Source: Diploptera punctata (Eukaryota > Arthropoda > Insecta > Blattodea > Blaberidae). Taken from it: a stretch of 64,000 nt of DNA. The position numbers and the translations under genes were made by a program. Shown one piece after another: positions 22,511 to 34,139 of the stretch. The notes under the pieces were generated by a model that was not told the origin of the DNA, did no database searches, and was given only the letters and a program-made list of their open reading frames with translations. The stretch covers positions 372,001-436,000 of the forward strand of contig JASPKZ010003432.1 in assembly GCA_030220185.1 (NCBI GenBank), read 5' to 3'. The first letter of the stretch is position 1; each line of letters begins with the position of its first letter.

Positions 22511-23566
22511 ACTTTACTATTTACATAAAGTCGCTATTTTGCTGTAAACAGAATCCGGTTTGATTAAATAACCACTTTTAACGTTAGTTCGTTATGATTT
22601 AAAAACTGTTCTGAAGTCAAGTCGTGATTTTGTGAATAGAATAGACTAATCTAAAAAGAATAAAGACATTAAAATTAAGTTTTACATGGTAGACAAGAGT
22701 TCCTCAATTTAATATTAATATTTTTTTACGAGTATGAAATGTAAACAAGTTTAACAACTAATAATTTTCGTCTTCAACTCCTATAATTAACTTACAATAT
22801 GTTTATTTAGGTGGAGTTTAAAATAAATTTATCTCCCACTTGTTAAAAATACTTATCTTGGGTTATAAACAATATTGTCAATCATTTCGCGTTTTGTCAA
22901 GTGACCTATAAAAAGTGTACTCCGCGATGTCGAGAGGTATAAGATGACAGTTTGGTTATCTTACCTTGAAATGTTTTACAATTGTTCCTGATGTTATTTT
23001 CCGATAGATTATTTCCACTTGAAACATAAATTATGACCGCCACACGTAAACATAAAAGACACGCTGAACGAAAAAGCTATCTATCACTCACATTCCGTCT
23101 CTTACTGCAATCTGTTGCGCTACATACTGATTCCAATGCTGGCTGCTTGCCTTCACGAAGCGATGCCAAAATGGACCTGCGCGGAGATGCAAGTGACATC
23201 TAGCAACCATCACGTGAACACTTTACTCATAAAGTTCATAGATATATCGATTATAATAATTATTACAATGTACTATTAATATATTAACAAATATACTATA
23301 CCACATCGTTTCATGTACATAATTGTAATAATTCCATATTTTTTATCTGCAAATATAAATTGGCCATTTATTATTGAAAGACCTGCTCTTGGGCAGAACA
23401 CTATGTATATGTATATAAATTTTATAAATAGTTTCATCAAATACGTATTAGTATTATAATCATATGTAGGTCTACTACAAATACAATTACAAAAAATTCA
23501 TAGTCCATTATTATCGATTTTTTTTTTTTTGCTAAACGCTTAAATTGAGTCCAACTATTATCTCAC
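22511..23566. other. Intergenic sequence
   Basis: Only a 26-bp SINE-C 3' fragment (GAAAGACCTGCTCTTGGGCA, 23,378) recognised. Confidence 0.4.
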
Positions 23567-23850
23567 AGGCGCCATCGAATCCGAAGATTCATGGCCGCGC
23601 GGACATAAACTATCTGCATTCCTATTACGAACTGGTATTTTTCAGTTATTCCCTGTACAATTCACTTTCCTTATATTACAGTTAATGTTATTCTTCCATC
23701 TCCTTCTTGTCCAATTTATTGGGGGTTATCCCTCTGGTTTTCCTAAAATAACTTTCCTTCGCCCCTCTTCCTATGTCCCTACTCATACCACATACCGTGC
23801 CCATCTCAGCCTAAGAGGCTTTCTGATTCTATTTAATTCCAAGAAAATTC
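23567..23850 (-). pseudogene. LINE-D 3' relic 3
   Basis: Plus strand ATGGCCGCGCGGACATAAAC and CCCTGTACAATTCACTTTCC are the reverse complement of the DRDVWRAYVRAAM and DYTGNDW coding region. Frameshifted; keeps the non-coding 3' end. Confidence 0.72.
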
Positions 23851-24005
23851 GTAGCTAAAATATACACACTTATACGACTTCCATTCTATATTTCTGCAAT
23901 ATATCACTTTTTTTCTTAATGCAAATATGAACTACATATCACATGATGGTAAAATAATAATTATAATAATAACTATTATTACTACTTATTTATTTAAACT
24001 TAATA

Positions 24006-24300
24006 TGCTGTGATTTTGAGGTAGCGTGCTGCCTTGTCACGCAGAGGGTCCGGGTTCGATTCCCGATAGGGACAGGCTCCTGGATGAGGTTTTTTCGGGA
24101 TTTTTCCTCACCTGTAAGACAAATGTCAGGAAACTTAGGGTCCAACGGTCCCCGAAAATCATTCGGCAATCATCATCATCAGTCATCGGTATGGAAAGCA
24201 ACGGGAAGCTACCACACCTATAATTCCCTAGTAAAGCTGCAAAGTATAGCATGAAAATGCTATGATTGCAGTGACCTGCCCTCGGGCAGAATTACTATAG
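24006..24300 (+). mobile_element. SINE-C copy 2, full length
   Basis: Longest copy: head TTTTGAGGTAGCGTGCTGCC, B box CCGGGTTCGATTCCC, middle with CAACGGTCCCCGAAAATCAT and GGAAAGCAACGGGAAGCTAC, and 3' end CCTGCCCTCGGGCAGAATTA. Two frames on opposite strands are fortuitous. Confidence 0.9.
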
Positions 24301-24837
24301 AATAGAATCCATGGTAGGCCTATGATGTCTGGTAAATAAAGGGTCCAAAAAATCAAAGCAATTCTTTCCTCAAAAAACTGTGTCGACATAGTCCGCCTTC
24401 ATATACCTTAAACGTGGCACTCACTATAGTCTACTATGACCGACACTTTTTGTACTGTAATGTACTGGAGCCATCCTCATGGAATAGGAACATCTTCATC
24501 AGAACTAAGAGTATAGTGGCCTATATTCAACCTTGCATGTCATAATAGTACTCGTATATGGCGCAGAACCTTTAACGACGAACAACGTAATAAAAAAATT
24601 ATAACTATTGAAATTGATATTTTAATTAAAAATGCATCCATAAAATCTAGAACGGAAAGAATAGTAGCGAAATTAATTAACATTTTGCTTTCGAAAAAAA
24701 ATAATTATATACATTTAAAATAACAGTGCGCATGACCTTGTTTGGCCGTTCATGCATATTTATTTTCCACGATTGAAGAACACACACACAGGAAACATAG
24801 TTTAAGATTATTCAACTAAGACAACTTAAGATTGGCT

Positions 24838-25253
24838 ATGCCCTAATAAAAAATATTACGAATAATTGAGACTAAAGTTCTTAGGAAAATATTTGGAACA
24901 AAGAGAGATGAGTAGGCAAGAGAATGGAAAAGATTATACAACAGTGAGCCACATTATCTTTATGGGAAACCAGATACTATAAGGAGAGTTAAGTCTCTTA
25001 GACTGCGACGGGCAGGACATGTGGCACGAATGGGAAATGAACGAGGGTCACGGAAACTTCTTGTAGCAAAACGAAAGAGAAATCGCCAGTAGGCAGGTAA
25101 AGAATGAGGTGGGAGAATAGCATTAACCATGATTTGAGGAAGTGGATTATACATGTGATGATTGGAAAACGTTAGTTCAAGATAGGGATGTATGGAGACG
25201 TTATGTCCGCGCTGCCATGAACCGGTTCTTTAATGCCAGTGAGTTAGTTAGTT
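24838..25253 (+). pseudogene. LINE-D 3' relic 4
   Basis: Longest LINE-D relic: TKVLRKIFGTKRDE, EWKRLYNSEPHYLYGKPD, LRLRRAGHVARMGNERGSRK, then broken GR-RMRW and QDRDVW regions and the tail AATGCCAGTGAGTTAGTTAG. These are post-palm motifs of an insect LINE RT. Stops and frameshifts throughout. Confidence 0.8.
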
Positions 25254-25359
25254 ATGACCTAATAACATTTAATACCGGAAATAATTACCATTATTAAGTT
25301 CCCATAGCCAATAGGACTAATATAGGCCTACGTACATTTCTTCGTTGAGGGCAATTTTG

Positions 25360-25386
25360 CTCTCTCTCTCTCTCCCTCTCTATCTC

Positions 25387-25472
<86 letters not shown>
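25360..25472. repeat. (TC)n microsatellite
   Basis: 113 bp of nearly pure TC repeats, with CCC interruptions in the first third only. Confidence 0.96.
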
Positions 25473-25476
<4 letters not shown>

Positions 25477-25500
25477 GTCTTACTCTAGGCCTACCTAATA

Positions 25501-26030
25501 ACACTGGTCAACATGATTTTTGTCTCATGAGTACTTAATGCAGTTTTCTATCGTGTTTTCAAACATGTATTCGGAATTTCTCCATCGCTCACAGTTTTTT
25601 TTATTTCAATTTCAATTAATTGATTTAAATAATTATTTTTTAATAAACGTTTTTTCGTCAATTTGTCCACTGTAAAATAAAACCAAATGAGCTAACTCAG
25701 GAGATTTCAGCTATGGAAAAGAGATATCAAGGCAAATGAAATCCTAATATGCTGGCCGATTATTGTTGGACCATCACGAGGGATGCTCCACAGGCGAAAT
25801 ATAGCAGAAAATCATAATTTCTTACTTTCCAGGCGAGTCCGAATGTTGGAATATTGTGTAGTTACGAATATAGAAAATATTAAAGTGTTTTAAATTATAA
25901 ATTCCTGTCTCTCGGAAACCTTGTGCGATGGAGAAAAGCCGATATCATATTTGAATTCAGGAGAAAAAATATTATCAGAATCACATATTTTTCTTTCTGA
26001 GACAAAAAAAAAGTTTTTTTTATCAGTGTA
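25501..26030 (+). mobile_element. TIR repeat M2, copy 1, carrying a gene fragment
   Basis: Ends are imperfect inverted repeats (ACACTGGTCAACATGATTTTT TGTCTCA at left; reverse complement of GTCTCAG...TATCAGTGTA at right). Inside, the plus strand encodes ISAMEKRYQG, NPNMLADYCWTI and AKYSRKS in shifting frames, matching the minus strand of copy 2. No transposase. Ends and size suggest a non-autonomous DNA transposon containing part of another gene. Confidence 0.68.
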
Positions 26031-27340
26031 ATTTGTACATTTTTCTCTTCGTGCTCTACTCTCCCTCCATTACCTAAAAGATCTCAATATCCCAGTCTTT
26101 GAAAGAATAGAGAATATATAACTAAGTAGAATATTGGAAGTGGAAGATTATACACCTCCCCTACCAATGACAAGAAATTCATGAATTTCTCATTATCCCA
26201 TTAGTTCCCTAGCTTTCCAATAATGATCACTTTCACAAGTAGTTTTCAAGTATTGATACTCTTGAAGATATTGGTTTCTCATGATGAATTCCAGGTCATT
26301 TTAGAATAGAGTGAATAAGATCTAATATCAATGCAGCACAGATATTTCGCCAGACAGTCGTTTCCGAAGGTGAGTCAAAATTTTATCGTAGCTGTTCTTC
26401 TGAGTCCCGTCAGGAATCTTCGTTATTGTCTCTTTTCATGGCTTATATAGTGTTCTGTCAGCTATTTCTTTTTAACAAGCATTTCTCAGTGTTCTTTTCA
26501 GATGAAGTTTTGTACTGATGTAGAATAAATCTCTCTGTTTTTATCTGTTGTATAAATGGAGCATAAGGCTTCTCATTTTCTATGGTCTGACAGTGAACCT
26601 GATATCCATTATAGTGCAATTGTTTTCCTTTTTTTTAGCAATTTTCCAATTCCCTATATACAACTGGATACTATTTTGATACTGATACTGCTTTAGAGTC
26701 AGATGGGATGAAGGCATTTTGAAAAGACTCATAATGTACAGAAAGTTGAGGCTGATTAAAATAAACAAATTGTTACCTATAAAAATCTTAAGAAATTCCA
26801 TGTCGCCACCATGCTCAATATGATGACCAAGAGTCACAGTTTACCCAGCAGTGCAGTTACCACTGAAGCAGAATCCTCCTGAGATGAGCGAGGGGAATAT
26901 ATTGCCACACCTCTTTACAGGCTTTCCACACGCCTTCAATAATTCTTCAGCTCCTAGTATGAAGGCTTCTCTTCAGCAGACCAAAGCTGCGGAAATCCAT
27001 TGGAAAGGTTTCAAGGAGTGGTATTGAAGAAAAATGAATCATCTTAATTTCAGTTTCATCTTTCATTTGGTGGTGGAACCGCACAAATGATTTTGCGGTA
27101 TATCCATATATGTATATATGTATGTATATGTCATGGTTTATGGTCATTTTCGGTGTCTAGCTAGGATTGATAAAGATTTGTAAAAATGTTTCAAAAATAT
27201 TTTCATAGTACAACTTCGATAGCTCATCCCTTCGAAAATAGCTGAAAGTGTGAGTTATGGAGTATTATTTATGAACTTACGTGTGAAAAATTTCTTATAT
27301 GATATTCATCTTCATCAACATCATCATCATCATCATCACG
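26031..27340. other. Intergenic sequence, nothing recognised
   Basis: Only weak microsatellite-like patches (TATATGTATATATGTATG near 27,107). No domain signature. Confidence 0.4.
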
Positions 27341-27344
27341 TGTG

Positions 27345-27545
27345 GCTTTACGGTCCAACAAAATAAACCTTGACTCTCGCACAGCTTCCCATTCAGTTCT
27401 ATCTTTGGCACTCACCTTCCTTCCCACGCCCAGACAACATTATCAAACCCACGTTCCTTATATCGTCCTCTTTTCCTTCCATCTTCAATTTTGAGTTCAA
27501 AAGTATTCAGGCATTGTTTTATTACTCATTCTTTCAACGCCTCTC
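27345..27545 (-). pseudogene. LINE RT C-terminal relic
   Basis: The minus strand reads KRGRYKERGFDNVV then, after a frameshift, KDRTEWEAVRESR and LLDRKATR. The GR(P)K-RW and DRTEW arrangement is the usual LINE ORF end. Very short. Confidence 0.6.
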
Positions 27546-27713
27546 AACTATTTTATTCGTAAGGCTTTAATAAATATTATAGTATGTTTCATGTCCCAAT
27601 TTCGTTATAAATAATTTTCCTCCAATCTCCTTCAAATAAATATTGAGCCAACAATTATATTTATTATTTTTCTTTCAATAGCCCGAGTATGAATTTCTAT
27701 AGCTCTTTTGATT

Positions 27714-28257
27714 ACACTGAGCAACAAAAAGAAACTTTTGTTTTGTCTCAGAAAGAAAAATATGTGATTCTGATAGTATTTATTCTCCTGAATTCAAATA
27801 TGATATTTTTCTCCATCACGTAAGGTTTCCGAGAGACAGAATTTTATAATTTCAAACATTCAATATTTTCTACATTCGTAACTACAAAATATTCGAACAT
27901 TCGGACTCAAATAGAAAGTAAGAAATGACGATTTTCTGCTATATTTCGCCTGTGGAACATCCCTCTTGATGGTCCAACAATAATCGGCCAGCATATTAGG
28001 ATTCCATTTGCCTTGATATCTATTTTCCATAGCTGAAATCTCCTGATGAAAGTGTTCCCCGTGCTCATCAGCTCAATGGACAAATGGACGAAAAAACGTT
28101 TATTAAAAAAATAATTATTTAAATCCATTAATTGAAATTGAAATAAAAGACTGTAGGTGATGGAGAAATTCCGAATACATATTTGAAAACACGATAAAAA
28201 AACTGCATTAAGTACAACTATTGGTACTCATGAGACAAAAATCATGTTGACCAGTGT
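27714..28257 (-). mobile_element. M2, copy 2, with best preserved gene fragment
   Basis: Minus strand from 28,080 down to about 27,900 is open for ADEHGEHFHQEISAMENRYQ, GKWNPNMLADYCWTIKRDVP and QAKYSRKSSFLTF, the best copy of this fragment here. TIR-like ends CACTGAGCAACA and its partner GTTGACCAGTGT. The protein family is one I recognise from uncharacterised invertebrate proteins but cannot name. The 29-kb pseudogene carries the part that would precede this one. Confidence 0.7.
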
Positions 28258-28297
28258 TGCCAGTCAACAGCCATGTTGCATCTGACATGTCATATAA

Positions 28298-28745
28298 TTA
28301 TCATAAGTAATGCCACGAGTGATTTCCAAATTATCGATAAATTCACGACTCACGAAGTGAGGAGTGAATTTATCTAGAGAATTTGGAAATCAAGAGTGGC
28401 ATTTGTTAGGACTATTTAACGAATAAAATTAAGCTGTTTACTCACATATCATTATTTAACTATAGTTATTTTAAAATATTTATATATTTAATGTAAACAG
28501 CGATGTTTGAAAACAAATGAGAAACGATAGGTACGCTTCTACTGCTTCTTTTGTTTATCACTGCAACCAGATCATACTATTTATTGCCAAAGGAACGCAA
28601 TATTGTAAGGAGGAGCTTTCTTTAATATGGTAATTATAACACTGATAAATATTTGGTGAAACACGACTCTGATTGGTTGTAAAATAGAAATCATTGAAAT
28701 GTGATTGGTCATTGACTCCCATTTGGGGCATGAGTTAAATAGTCA
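28298..28745 (-). mobile_element. M1, copy 3, internally deleted
   Basis: Opposite orientation to copies 1 and 2, ending GAGTTAAATAGTC at right. The left end forms a clear hairpin (GCCACGAGTGATTTCCAAAT against ATTTGGAAATCAAGAGTGGC). Roughly 270 bp shorter than copy 1. Lies 40 bp from M2. Confidence 0.78.
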
Positions 28746-29001
28746 ATATTATTAAGTTATGTAGGCTTATTTTTGTTTGTAGAATCCGAATCTGCCTTTC
28801 AAAATGTTCTACTACGTAAATGTTTCGAGATTTTAAGTATTTTTATTAATGTTTTATTTTCAGTTTTTTTTTGTTAGATGTTTTATTTTAGAATTACAGT
28901 TTTTTGTTGTGCTTATGGAACAGCCGTGACATCAAGACTACTATACAATTAAGGAATGGCCGATAAGTAAATATTATGTTAGTGGAAAAAAAAAATGTAA
29001 A

Positions 29002-29545
29002 ATGGTTGAGCCCAGTAAATTCATTTTGCATTCGCTTCACGTCAAGTTGGGCCTTGCGAAGAACTTCGTAAAAACCCTAGATAAAGAAGGCCAGATCTTC
29101 ATTCGTTTGAAAGAGAAGTTTCCAAAATTGAGTGGACCAAAGTTGAAAGGAGACACAGATAAGAAAATTGTTGGAAGACCGAACTTTGATACCAAGCTCA
29201 CAAATACCGAATTTGATACTTGGTCTTCTTTCAAAGCATTTTCCAATGAATTTTAGGGCAACAAAAAATATAACTGAATTTTCATTGCCAATAATCTCTT
29301 AGTCAGCTACATGGGGTGTAGAATGTCGCTTAAAATTCACTTTTTTACGTTTCCACCTTGGTTCCTTCTCGGAAATATTGGGAGGCGTAAGCAACCAACA
29401 GAAGGAATGTTTTCACCAAGACATCCTATGTATGGAACACTTTTATCAGAGACTATGGAATCTTTCGATGATGGCGACTATTGGGCCCTGTTAGAGTGAG
29501 TAGTCTAATGGAACGGCATACGAAAGAGCATCATTGACACATTTT
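29002..29545 (+). pseudogene. Relic of an uncharacterised invertebrate protein family
   Basis: First frame: LHSLHVKLGLAKNFVKTLDK, then KFPKLSGPKLKG, VGRPNFDTKL, FDTWSSFKAFSNEF and a stop. It resumes as MGCRMSLKIHF, then after a frameshift FHLGSFSEILGGVSNQQKEC, FHQDILCMEHFYQRLWN, MMATI. The layout (LHVKLGL; later FHQD, ME-YQ-W, MMADYCW) matches a conserved family of unknown function; the piece missing at the end is the piece carried by M2. At least four lesions. No start upstream can be defended, and no membrane or signal segment is apparent. It could be a decayed gene of a larger transposon. Confidence 0.65.
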
Positions 29546-29925
29546 TTTCGAATAGAAAAGTGGATTAAAGTTGAAAGTTATAGACTGAACAAATTTAGTC
29601 TTTTGGAATCATATCCATTTATACATGTAATGAGAAATATACTGTTCTGAGTGTGAATTTCTTGTTTGTATTGAATTCTGTCAGAGTTCACCAATACAAC
29701 TTCATGATTATATTGTGAATATAAAAAAATATGACGTGATAGAGAACAACTGACTTTATCACTGCATCCAGCACCCCAAAAGTAGGTAGATATATCCATA
29801 TATAAACCAGGCACAGGAAAAAAAAGTTTAAATTTATTGACTGAGCTTTATTTTATTTGATAAAATATTATATTTAAATAACTTTGAATATGAGAAATAG
29901 GATGCAACATTATTCTTTATTTGTT
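29546..29925. other. Intergenic sequence, nothing recognised
   Basis: AT-rich; no signature. Confidence 0.4.
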
Positions 29926-30131
29926 CACCGCTGTGGTCTCGAGGTAGCGTGCTGCCTTGTCACGCAGTGGACCCGGGTTCGATTCCCGGTTGGGACAGGC
30001 TCCTGGGTGAGGTTTTTTCGGGGTTTTTCCTCACCTGTAAGACAAATGTCAGGAAGCTTAGGACCCAACGGCATGAAAATGCTATGATTGCAGTGAAAGA
30101 CCTGCCCTCGGGCAGAATTACTATGGATGGA
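29926..30131 (+). mobile_element. SINE-C copy 3
   Basis: Perfect A- and B-box regions (CTCGAGGTAGCGTGCTGCC, CCCGGGTTCGATTCCCGG). The middle part present in the 24-kb copy is deleted between ACCCAACGG and GCATGAAAATG. Confidence 0.9.
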
Positions 30132-30600
30132 TTCTTTATTAATTTCACCCTAAATTTTATTTTCAGAATTCAATAATGAACCAAGATAAGTGAAATATAA
30201 AACCTTTTGGAATGTATATTAAATTTATTGACAGATCTTGCACTGTCCCACTGACTCGTGTATTTTGTTTTATCTCATTTATACTCAATCCTATTCATTT
30301 ACCTTCCTTTTCTAATTCATATCCAAAATCTGATACTATATACTGAAAAAAATCCAAACCGCAGACTTTTAAAAAATCTTAAATATGTGAGACATGGAAC
30401 ATGAGATAGTTTCATTCAGTGAGTGCATGAATAGACATTGATTGAGTCCCTTATCGAGCTATGAATACGAACAGAATATTCCGTCTGCACTATCGTGCAT
30501 GTCAAACCGCATTTCCGACAGCTTCTAACTCGTCCTACATACATCATATGGCCATCTTTATTCTATTCATTATACAGGCCTACATTTCATGCTAACTAAA
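30132..30600. other. Intergenic sequence, nothing recognised
   Basis: No signature found. Confidence 0.4.
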
Positions 30601-30858
30601 TTACTGGCACTGTCGAACCCGGAGGTTCATGCCCCATGGACAGGAGCTACACCTATTCGACTAATATTTTCCAATTATTCCCTATAATCCACATACCTCA
30701 AATTGTGCTTAATGATGTTCTCCTACCTCATTCTCAGTCAAACTATTTGGCGCGTACCCTCTGGTTTTCCTACAAGAAGTGTACATGTCCTTCTTCCATT
30801 CCCCATTCTTGCCGCAAGTCCTGTGCATTGCAGATTACTAGAATTAACTATTCTTTTT
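30601..30858 (-). pseudogene. LINE-D 3' relic 5, left piece (interrupted)
   Basis: Plus strand CACTGTCGAACCCGGAGGTT and GTACCCTCTGGTTTTCCTAC are the reverse complement of the LINE-D end. Homology stops at the insertion of the RTE-like LINE and resumes at 34,061 and again near 34,377-34,450, interrupted a second time by SINE-E. Confidence 0.78.
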
Positions 30859-31265
30859 AAACTCCGCCATGGCCGGTCCCAAGCCCGGATGAGAAAGGAG
30901 GAGGGGGAGAAGTAACAACCTCGTAAAAAAAACAGGGTTCAGGTGGCTCCGACTGATAGTACTCTGTAAGGGCCCCTAGCCAGGGTTACGGTGAAGACCT
31001 CAACGACAGATTCGGTGCAGAAGGAGTCCTTCATCACGGCGGATCTGGCGGAAGTGACAACCCTCTAGATGGGGTTAGTACATCCAGAAGCTGGACCTAA
31101 AGCTTCGAGGTGGCAGTCCCACCAATGGTCTACTCTGCATAGCGTTGGTACCGCGATCAGAGGAAAACATATTACTCGTATTCTTCACAATGGAAACTCG
31201 GACGGACTTAACCAAAGACGACCTCAGCGTAGAATTAAGGACAAACGATTTGGTATAAAGGATCG

Positions 31266-32090
31266 GATTAAAGTGGGAACTTAGAATGTTAGAGGACTAA
31301 ACGCAAAAGAAGAAGAACTAATCAGAGAACTAAATAATCAAAATATTGATATAGCAATACTTACTGAAACGAAAAAGAAGTTGAAAGGAACAAAAGATAT
31401 TGGTAATTATATACTAATATACAGTGGAGTACCTCAAGATAGAAGAGCTTGCAGTGGTGTAGCTATACTAATTAATAGCAAATGGAGATCAAAAATAATA
31501 AGCTACAAATATGTGGATGAGAGAATAGAACAGGAAGGTTGAAAATAGATCGGAATTACTTAAACATTGTAGAAGTTTATGCACCAGAAGAAGGTAAAAT
31601 TGAAGACACTGTTATTTTCTATGATAAATTACAACAAGAAATAAATGGTATTAAAAACACAGAAAGTATCATCTTAGGAGGTGACTTAAACGCCAGAGTT
31701 GGTAATCTCCCAATCCCAGGAATAGTAGGTATGTTTGGAGAAGATGTAATAAATAGAAATGGGGAAGAACTTCGACAATTTACTACCTACAATAAACTAA
31801 AAATCACGAATACTTTCTATAGGAAAAAGGACATACATAAGTATACATGGTGCGCTAGAAACCAAAGATCTTTAATAGATTACATAATGATTAATAATAG
31901 ACTCAGGAATCAAATACAAGATGTAAGAGTATACAGAGGATGTGACATATATACAGACCATTATCTATTGGTAGCCACGATACTTATAATAGTCAAATGG
32001 AAAAAACCGAAAACTCAAGAAAGAATAAAAGAAGAGGTTTTTAAAGTATATCTTCTTGAAGAAGAAAGTATAAGACAATTATGCCAATAA
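31266..32090 (+). pseudogene. LINE endonuclease (EEP/APE) domain
   Basis: Reading starts near the 5' leader: GT then a stop where the family has Trp, then NVRGLNAKEEELIRELN, DIAILTETKKKLKG (catalytic Glu in LTET) and ACSGVAILI. A +1 frameshift at about 31,539 leads to NIVEVYAPEEG, SIILGGDLNARVGN (catalytic Asp/Asn pair), RSLIDYIMIN and TDHYLLVA (Asp-His pair). These are the ordered active-site motifs of exonuclease-endonuclease-phosphatase enzymes, which nick target DNA to prime reverse transcription. Confidence 0.87.
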
Positions 32091-32153
32091 AGGCTACAAG
32101 AACACTTAGAAAGAAAAGCAATTAATGATAATCTAAATGAAGAGTGGGAAAAT

Positions 32154-32756
32154 ATGAAAACATGTATTATAAATGCTGCAAATGAAGCTATAGGAAAGAA
32201 GAAAAAGATTCGCAACAAAAGAGGATTAAAGATATGGAATGACGAAATAGAGGAGGCTGTGCGAGACAAAAAATTAGCTTATTTAGAGTACTTACAAAAG
32301 AAAACTGAAGAATCTAGAACTATATACAATCAAAAAAGAAATCGAGCAAAACAAATAACTCGAACAGCTCATAAAGATTCCTGGGAAAGATTTATTTCCA
32401 AAATAGAGCACGATGTACATGGCAGACAATCGTTAGCATTTAAAGTAATGAAACAATTAAATACAACAGAAAAAGATACTGCAAAACGAAATACCATTGA
32501 TCTGAAGACATGGGAGAATCACTACAGAGAATTATGGTGTAACGAAGAAGAATTAGTTATAAAACGCCCTTCTGAAAGTGAAAATAAATCAGAAATAGAC
32601 AGAATTACTCTAAGCGAAATGAGAGAGGCATTGAAAAAAACGAAAAATAGAAAAGCACCAGGTATAGATGGTATAAACAATGAACTGATAAAGTATGCAG
32701 GTTTATTTGTAGAAATAAGATTATTAAACTTAATAAACGAATGTTGGAAGACATAA
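32154..32756 (+). pseudogene. LINE linker and start of RT
   Basis: A 200-codon open stretch. The first two thirds are a charged, probably helical linker (AIGKKKKIRNKRGLKIWNDE); the end reaches the RT fingers with ALKKTKNRKAPGIDGINNEL, the KAPG-D motif that opens non-LTR RT domains. It ends in a stop after NECWKT, and the next motif (ENWKIGEVI) is in another frame. Confidence 0.85.
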
Positions 32757-32845
32757 AATACCTGAAAATTGGAAGATAGGTGAAGTCATATCCCTCTTCA
32801 AAAAGGAAATGATTAGATAGTAAAAATTATAGAGGTATCAGCTTA

Positions 32846-33277
32846 TTGAACTCCACTTATAAATTATATGCAAAAATAATAAATAATAGATTGAAGAAGA
32901 TATCTGACACACTCTTAGAAGAAGAACAAGCAGGGTTCAGAAAAGGAAGATCCTGTAGTGATAATGTGTTTATTATAAAGAGACTAATTGAAAAGAGAAG
33001 AGAATTTAACCTGCCAACATATTTGTTGTTCATTGATTTTGAAAAGGCCTTTGACAGAGTAAATAGATCTATACTATGGGAAATAATGAAGGAACGAGGA
33101 TATCCACACCATCTAATAAAATCAGTCCAAGGCTTATATGAAGAAACTAAAGTTGTGATAAAAACTGATGGAAAAAGGTCAGAAGAAAATTTAATAAATC
33201 AAGGAGTTAGACAAGGGTGTAGTCTATCGCCCATTCTTTTTAATATATATATACGGTATATATCGACGACATTATGA
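32846..33277 (+). pseudogene. LINE RT, fingers and palm
   Basis: GISLLNSTYKLYAKIINNRL immediately upstream and in frame, EEEQAGFRKGRSCSDNVF, LLFIDFEKAFDRVNRSILWE (first catalytic Asp), and NQGVRQGCSLSPILFNIYI. A small insertion in the ATATAT run near 33,246 breaks the frame before DDI; the palm continues in the next feature. Confidence 0.9.
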
Positions 33278-33999
33278 AACAATGGAAAATTATAATGGAC
33301 AATGGCCTTATATTGAACAATAACTCAAGTATTAATAACTTACTTTTCGCCGATGATTTAGTCTTACTACACCATGATGAAGATCTGTTACAATTGGCTG
33401 CTTACAAACTAAATGCAATATGTAGCGATTATAATTTTAAAATTTCAATAAGTAAAACAAAAGTAATGGCATTTTGTGGAAGAAATACTCTGCGTGCAAA
33501 AATAGTAATTAGAGACGAAATTATTGAACAAGTATCCCACTTTAAATATTTAGGATGTGACATCAGCTATGGGTATGATAAAGATATTGAACACAAAACA
33601 CATCAGTTTCAAGCTATTTGTGGTACAATAAATAGAACATTGAATAATAAAGCCCATAAACAAACAAAATTAAAATTTTATAAAACAATGGCTGTCCCTG
33701 TCCTTTTGTATGGGAGTGAATCTTGGATTACCACTACCAAACAAGAAAGTAAAATCCAAGCAGCCGAGATGAAATTTTTAAGAAGAGTAAAAGGCTGCAC
33801 TAGAATGGACCAGATAAGAAACGAGGATATCCGTGAAGAACTGCAGATCTACTCCATAAAAGAAAAGATATTTAACAACAAGATACAGTGGAAAGAACAT
33901 GTAGAAAGAATGGAAGAAAGTAGATTACCAAATAAAATCTTCCATTATTTTCCAAGAGGAAGAAGAGATGTCGGACGTCCTCGGAAGAGATGGTCTTAG
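33274..33999 (+). pseudogene. LINE RT, catalytic FADD box to C-terminus
   Basis: 241 open codons: NNLLFADDLVLLHHDEDLL (catalytic Asp pair), ISISKTKVMAFCG, VSHFKYLGCDISY, AVPVLLYGSESWI, MKFLRRVKGCTRMDQIRNED, WKEHVERME and RRDVGRPRKRW at the end. Clean and well aligned to family expectations, the least damaged RT stretch in the window. Confidence 0.92.
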
Positions 34000-34060
34000 A
34001 TCTATTAGTGAAGACGGAACAGGCAACTCTTGCCTAAACCAGGAAGTGAAGAAGAAGAAG

Positions 34061-34139
34061 AACTATTCTTTTTTATAATTATGCCTATTGATTTTCCGTA
34101 AAGTTACTATTTTCTTTAACGATGCTCTTTAACAGTTAA
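34061..34139 (-). pseudogene. LINE-D relic 5, continuation after the nested LINE
   Basis: Resumes with the duplicated target then TAATTATGCC, decayed against TTATTATATCTGGC of the copy at 6.78 kb. A further piece, ATGTTATGTAGTTTTCTCCA, lies at 34,402, after SINE-E. Confidence 0.55.

Larger units (their letters stand above)
30859..34060 (+). mobile_element. Near full-length RTE-like non-LTR retrotransposon
   Basis: About 3.2 kb with a GC-richer 5' leader (GCCATGGCCGGTCCCAAGCC), apurinic endonuclease region, RT, a C-terminal segment and a short 3' end terminating in GAAGAAGAAGAAG. AACTATTCTTTTT lies immediately before it (30,846-30,858) and after it (34,061-34,073), a 13-bp target duplication proving a discrete insertion. 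Clade placement as RTE-like rests on overall ORF plan and RT motifs and is not certain. Several stops and frameshifts make it inactive. Confidence 0.86.

Noticed and set aside
24026..24252. Overlapping frames on both strands as small genes
   Set aside because: Both lie wholly in a SINE-C copy; the same frames recur in the other SINE-C copies.
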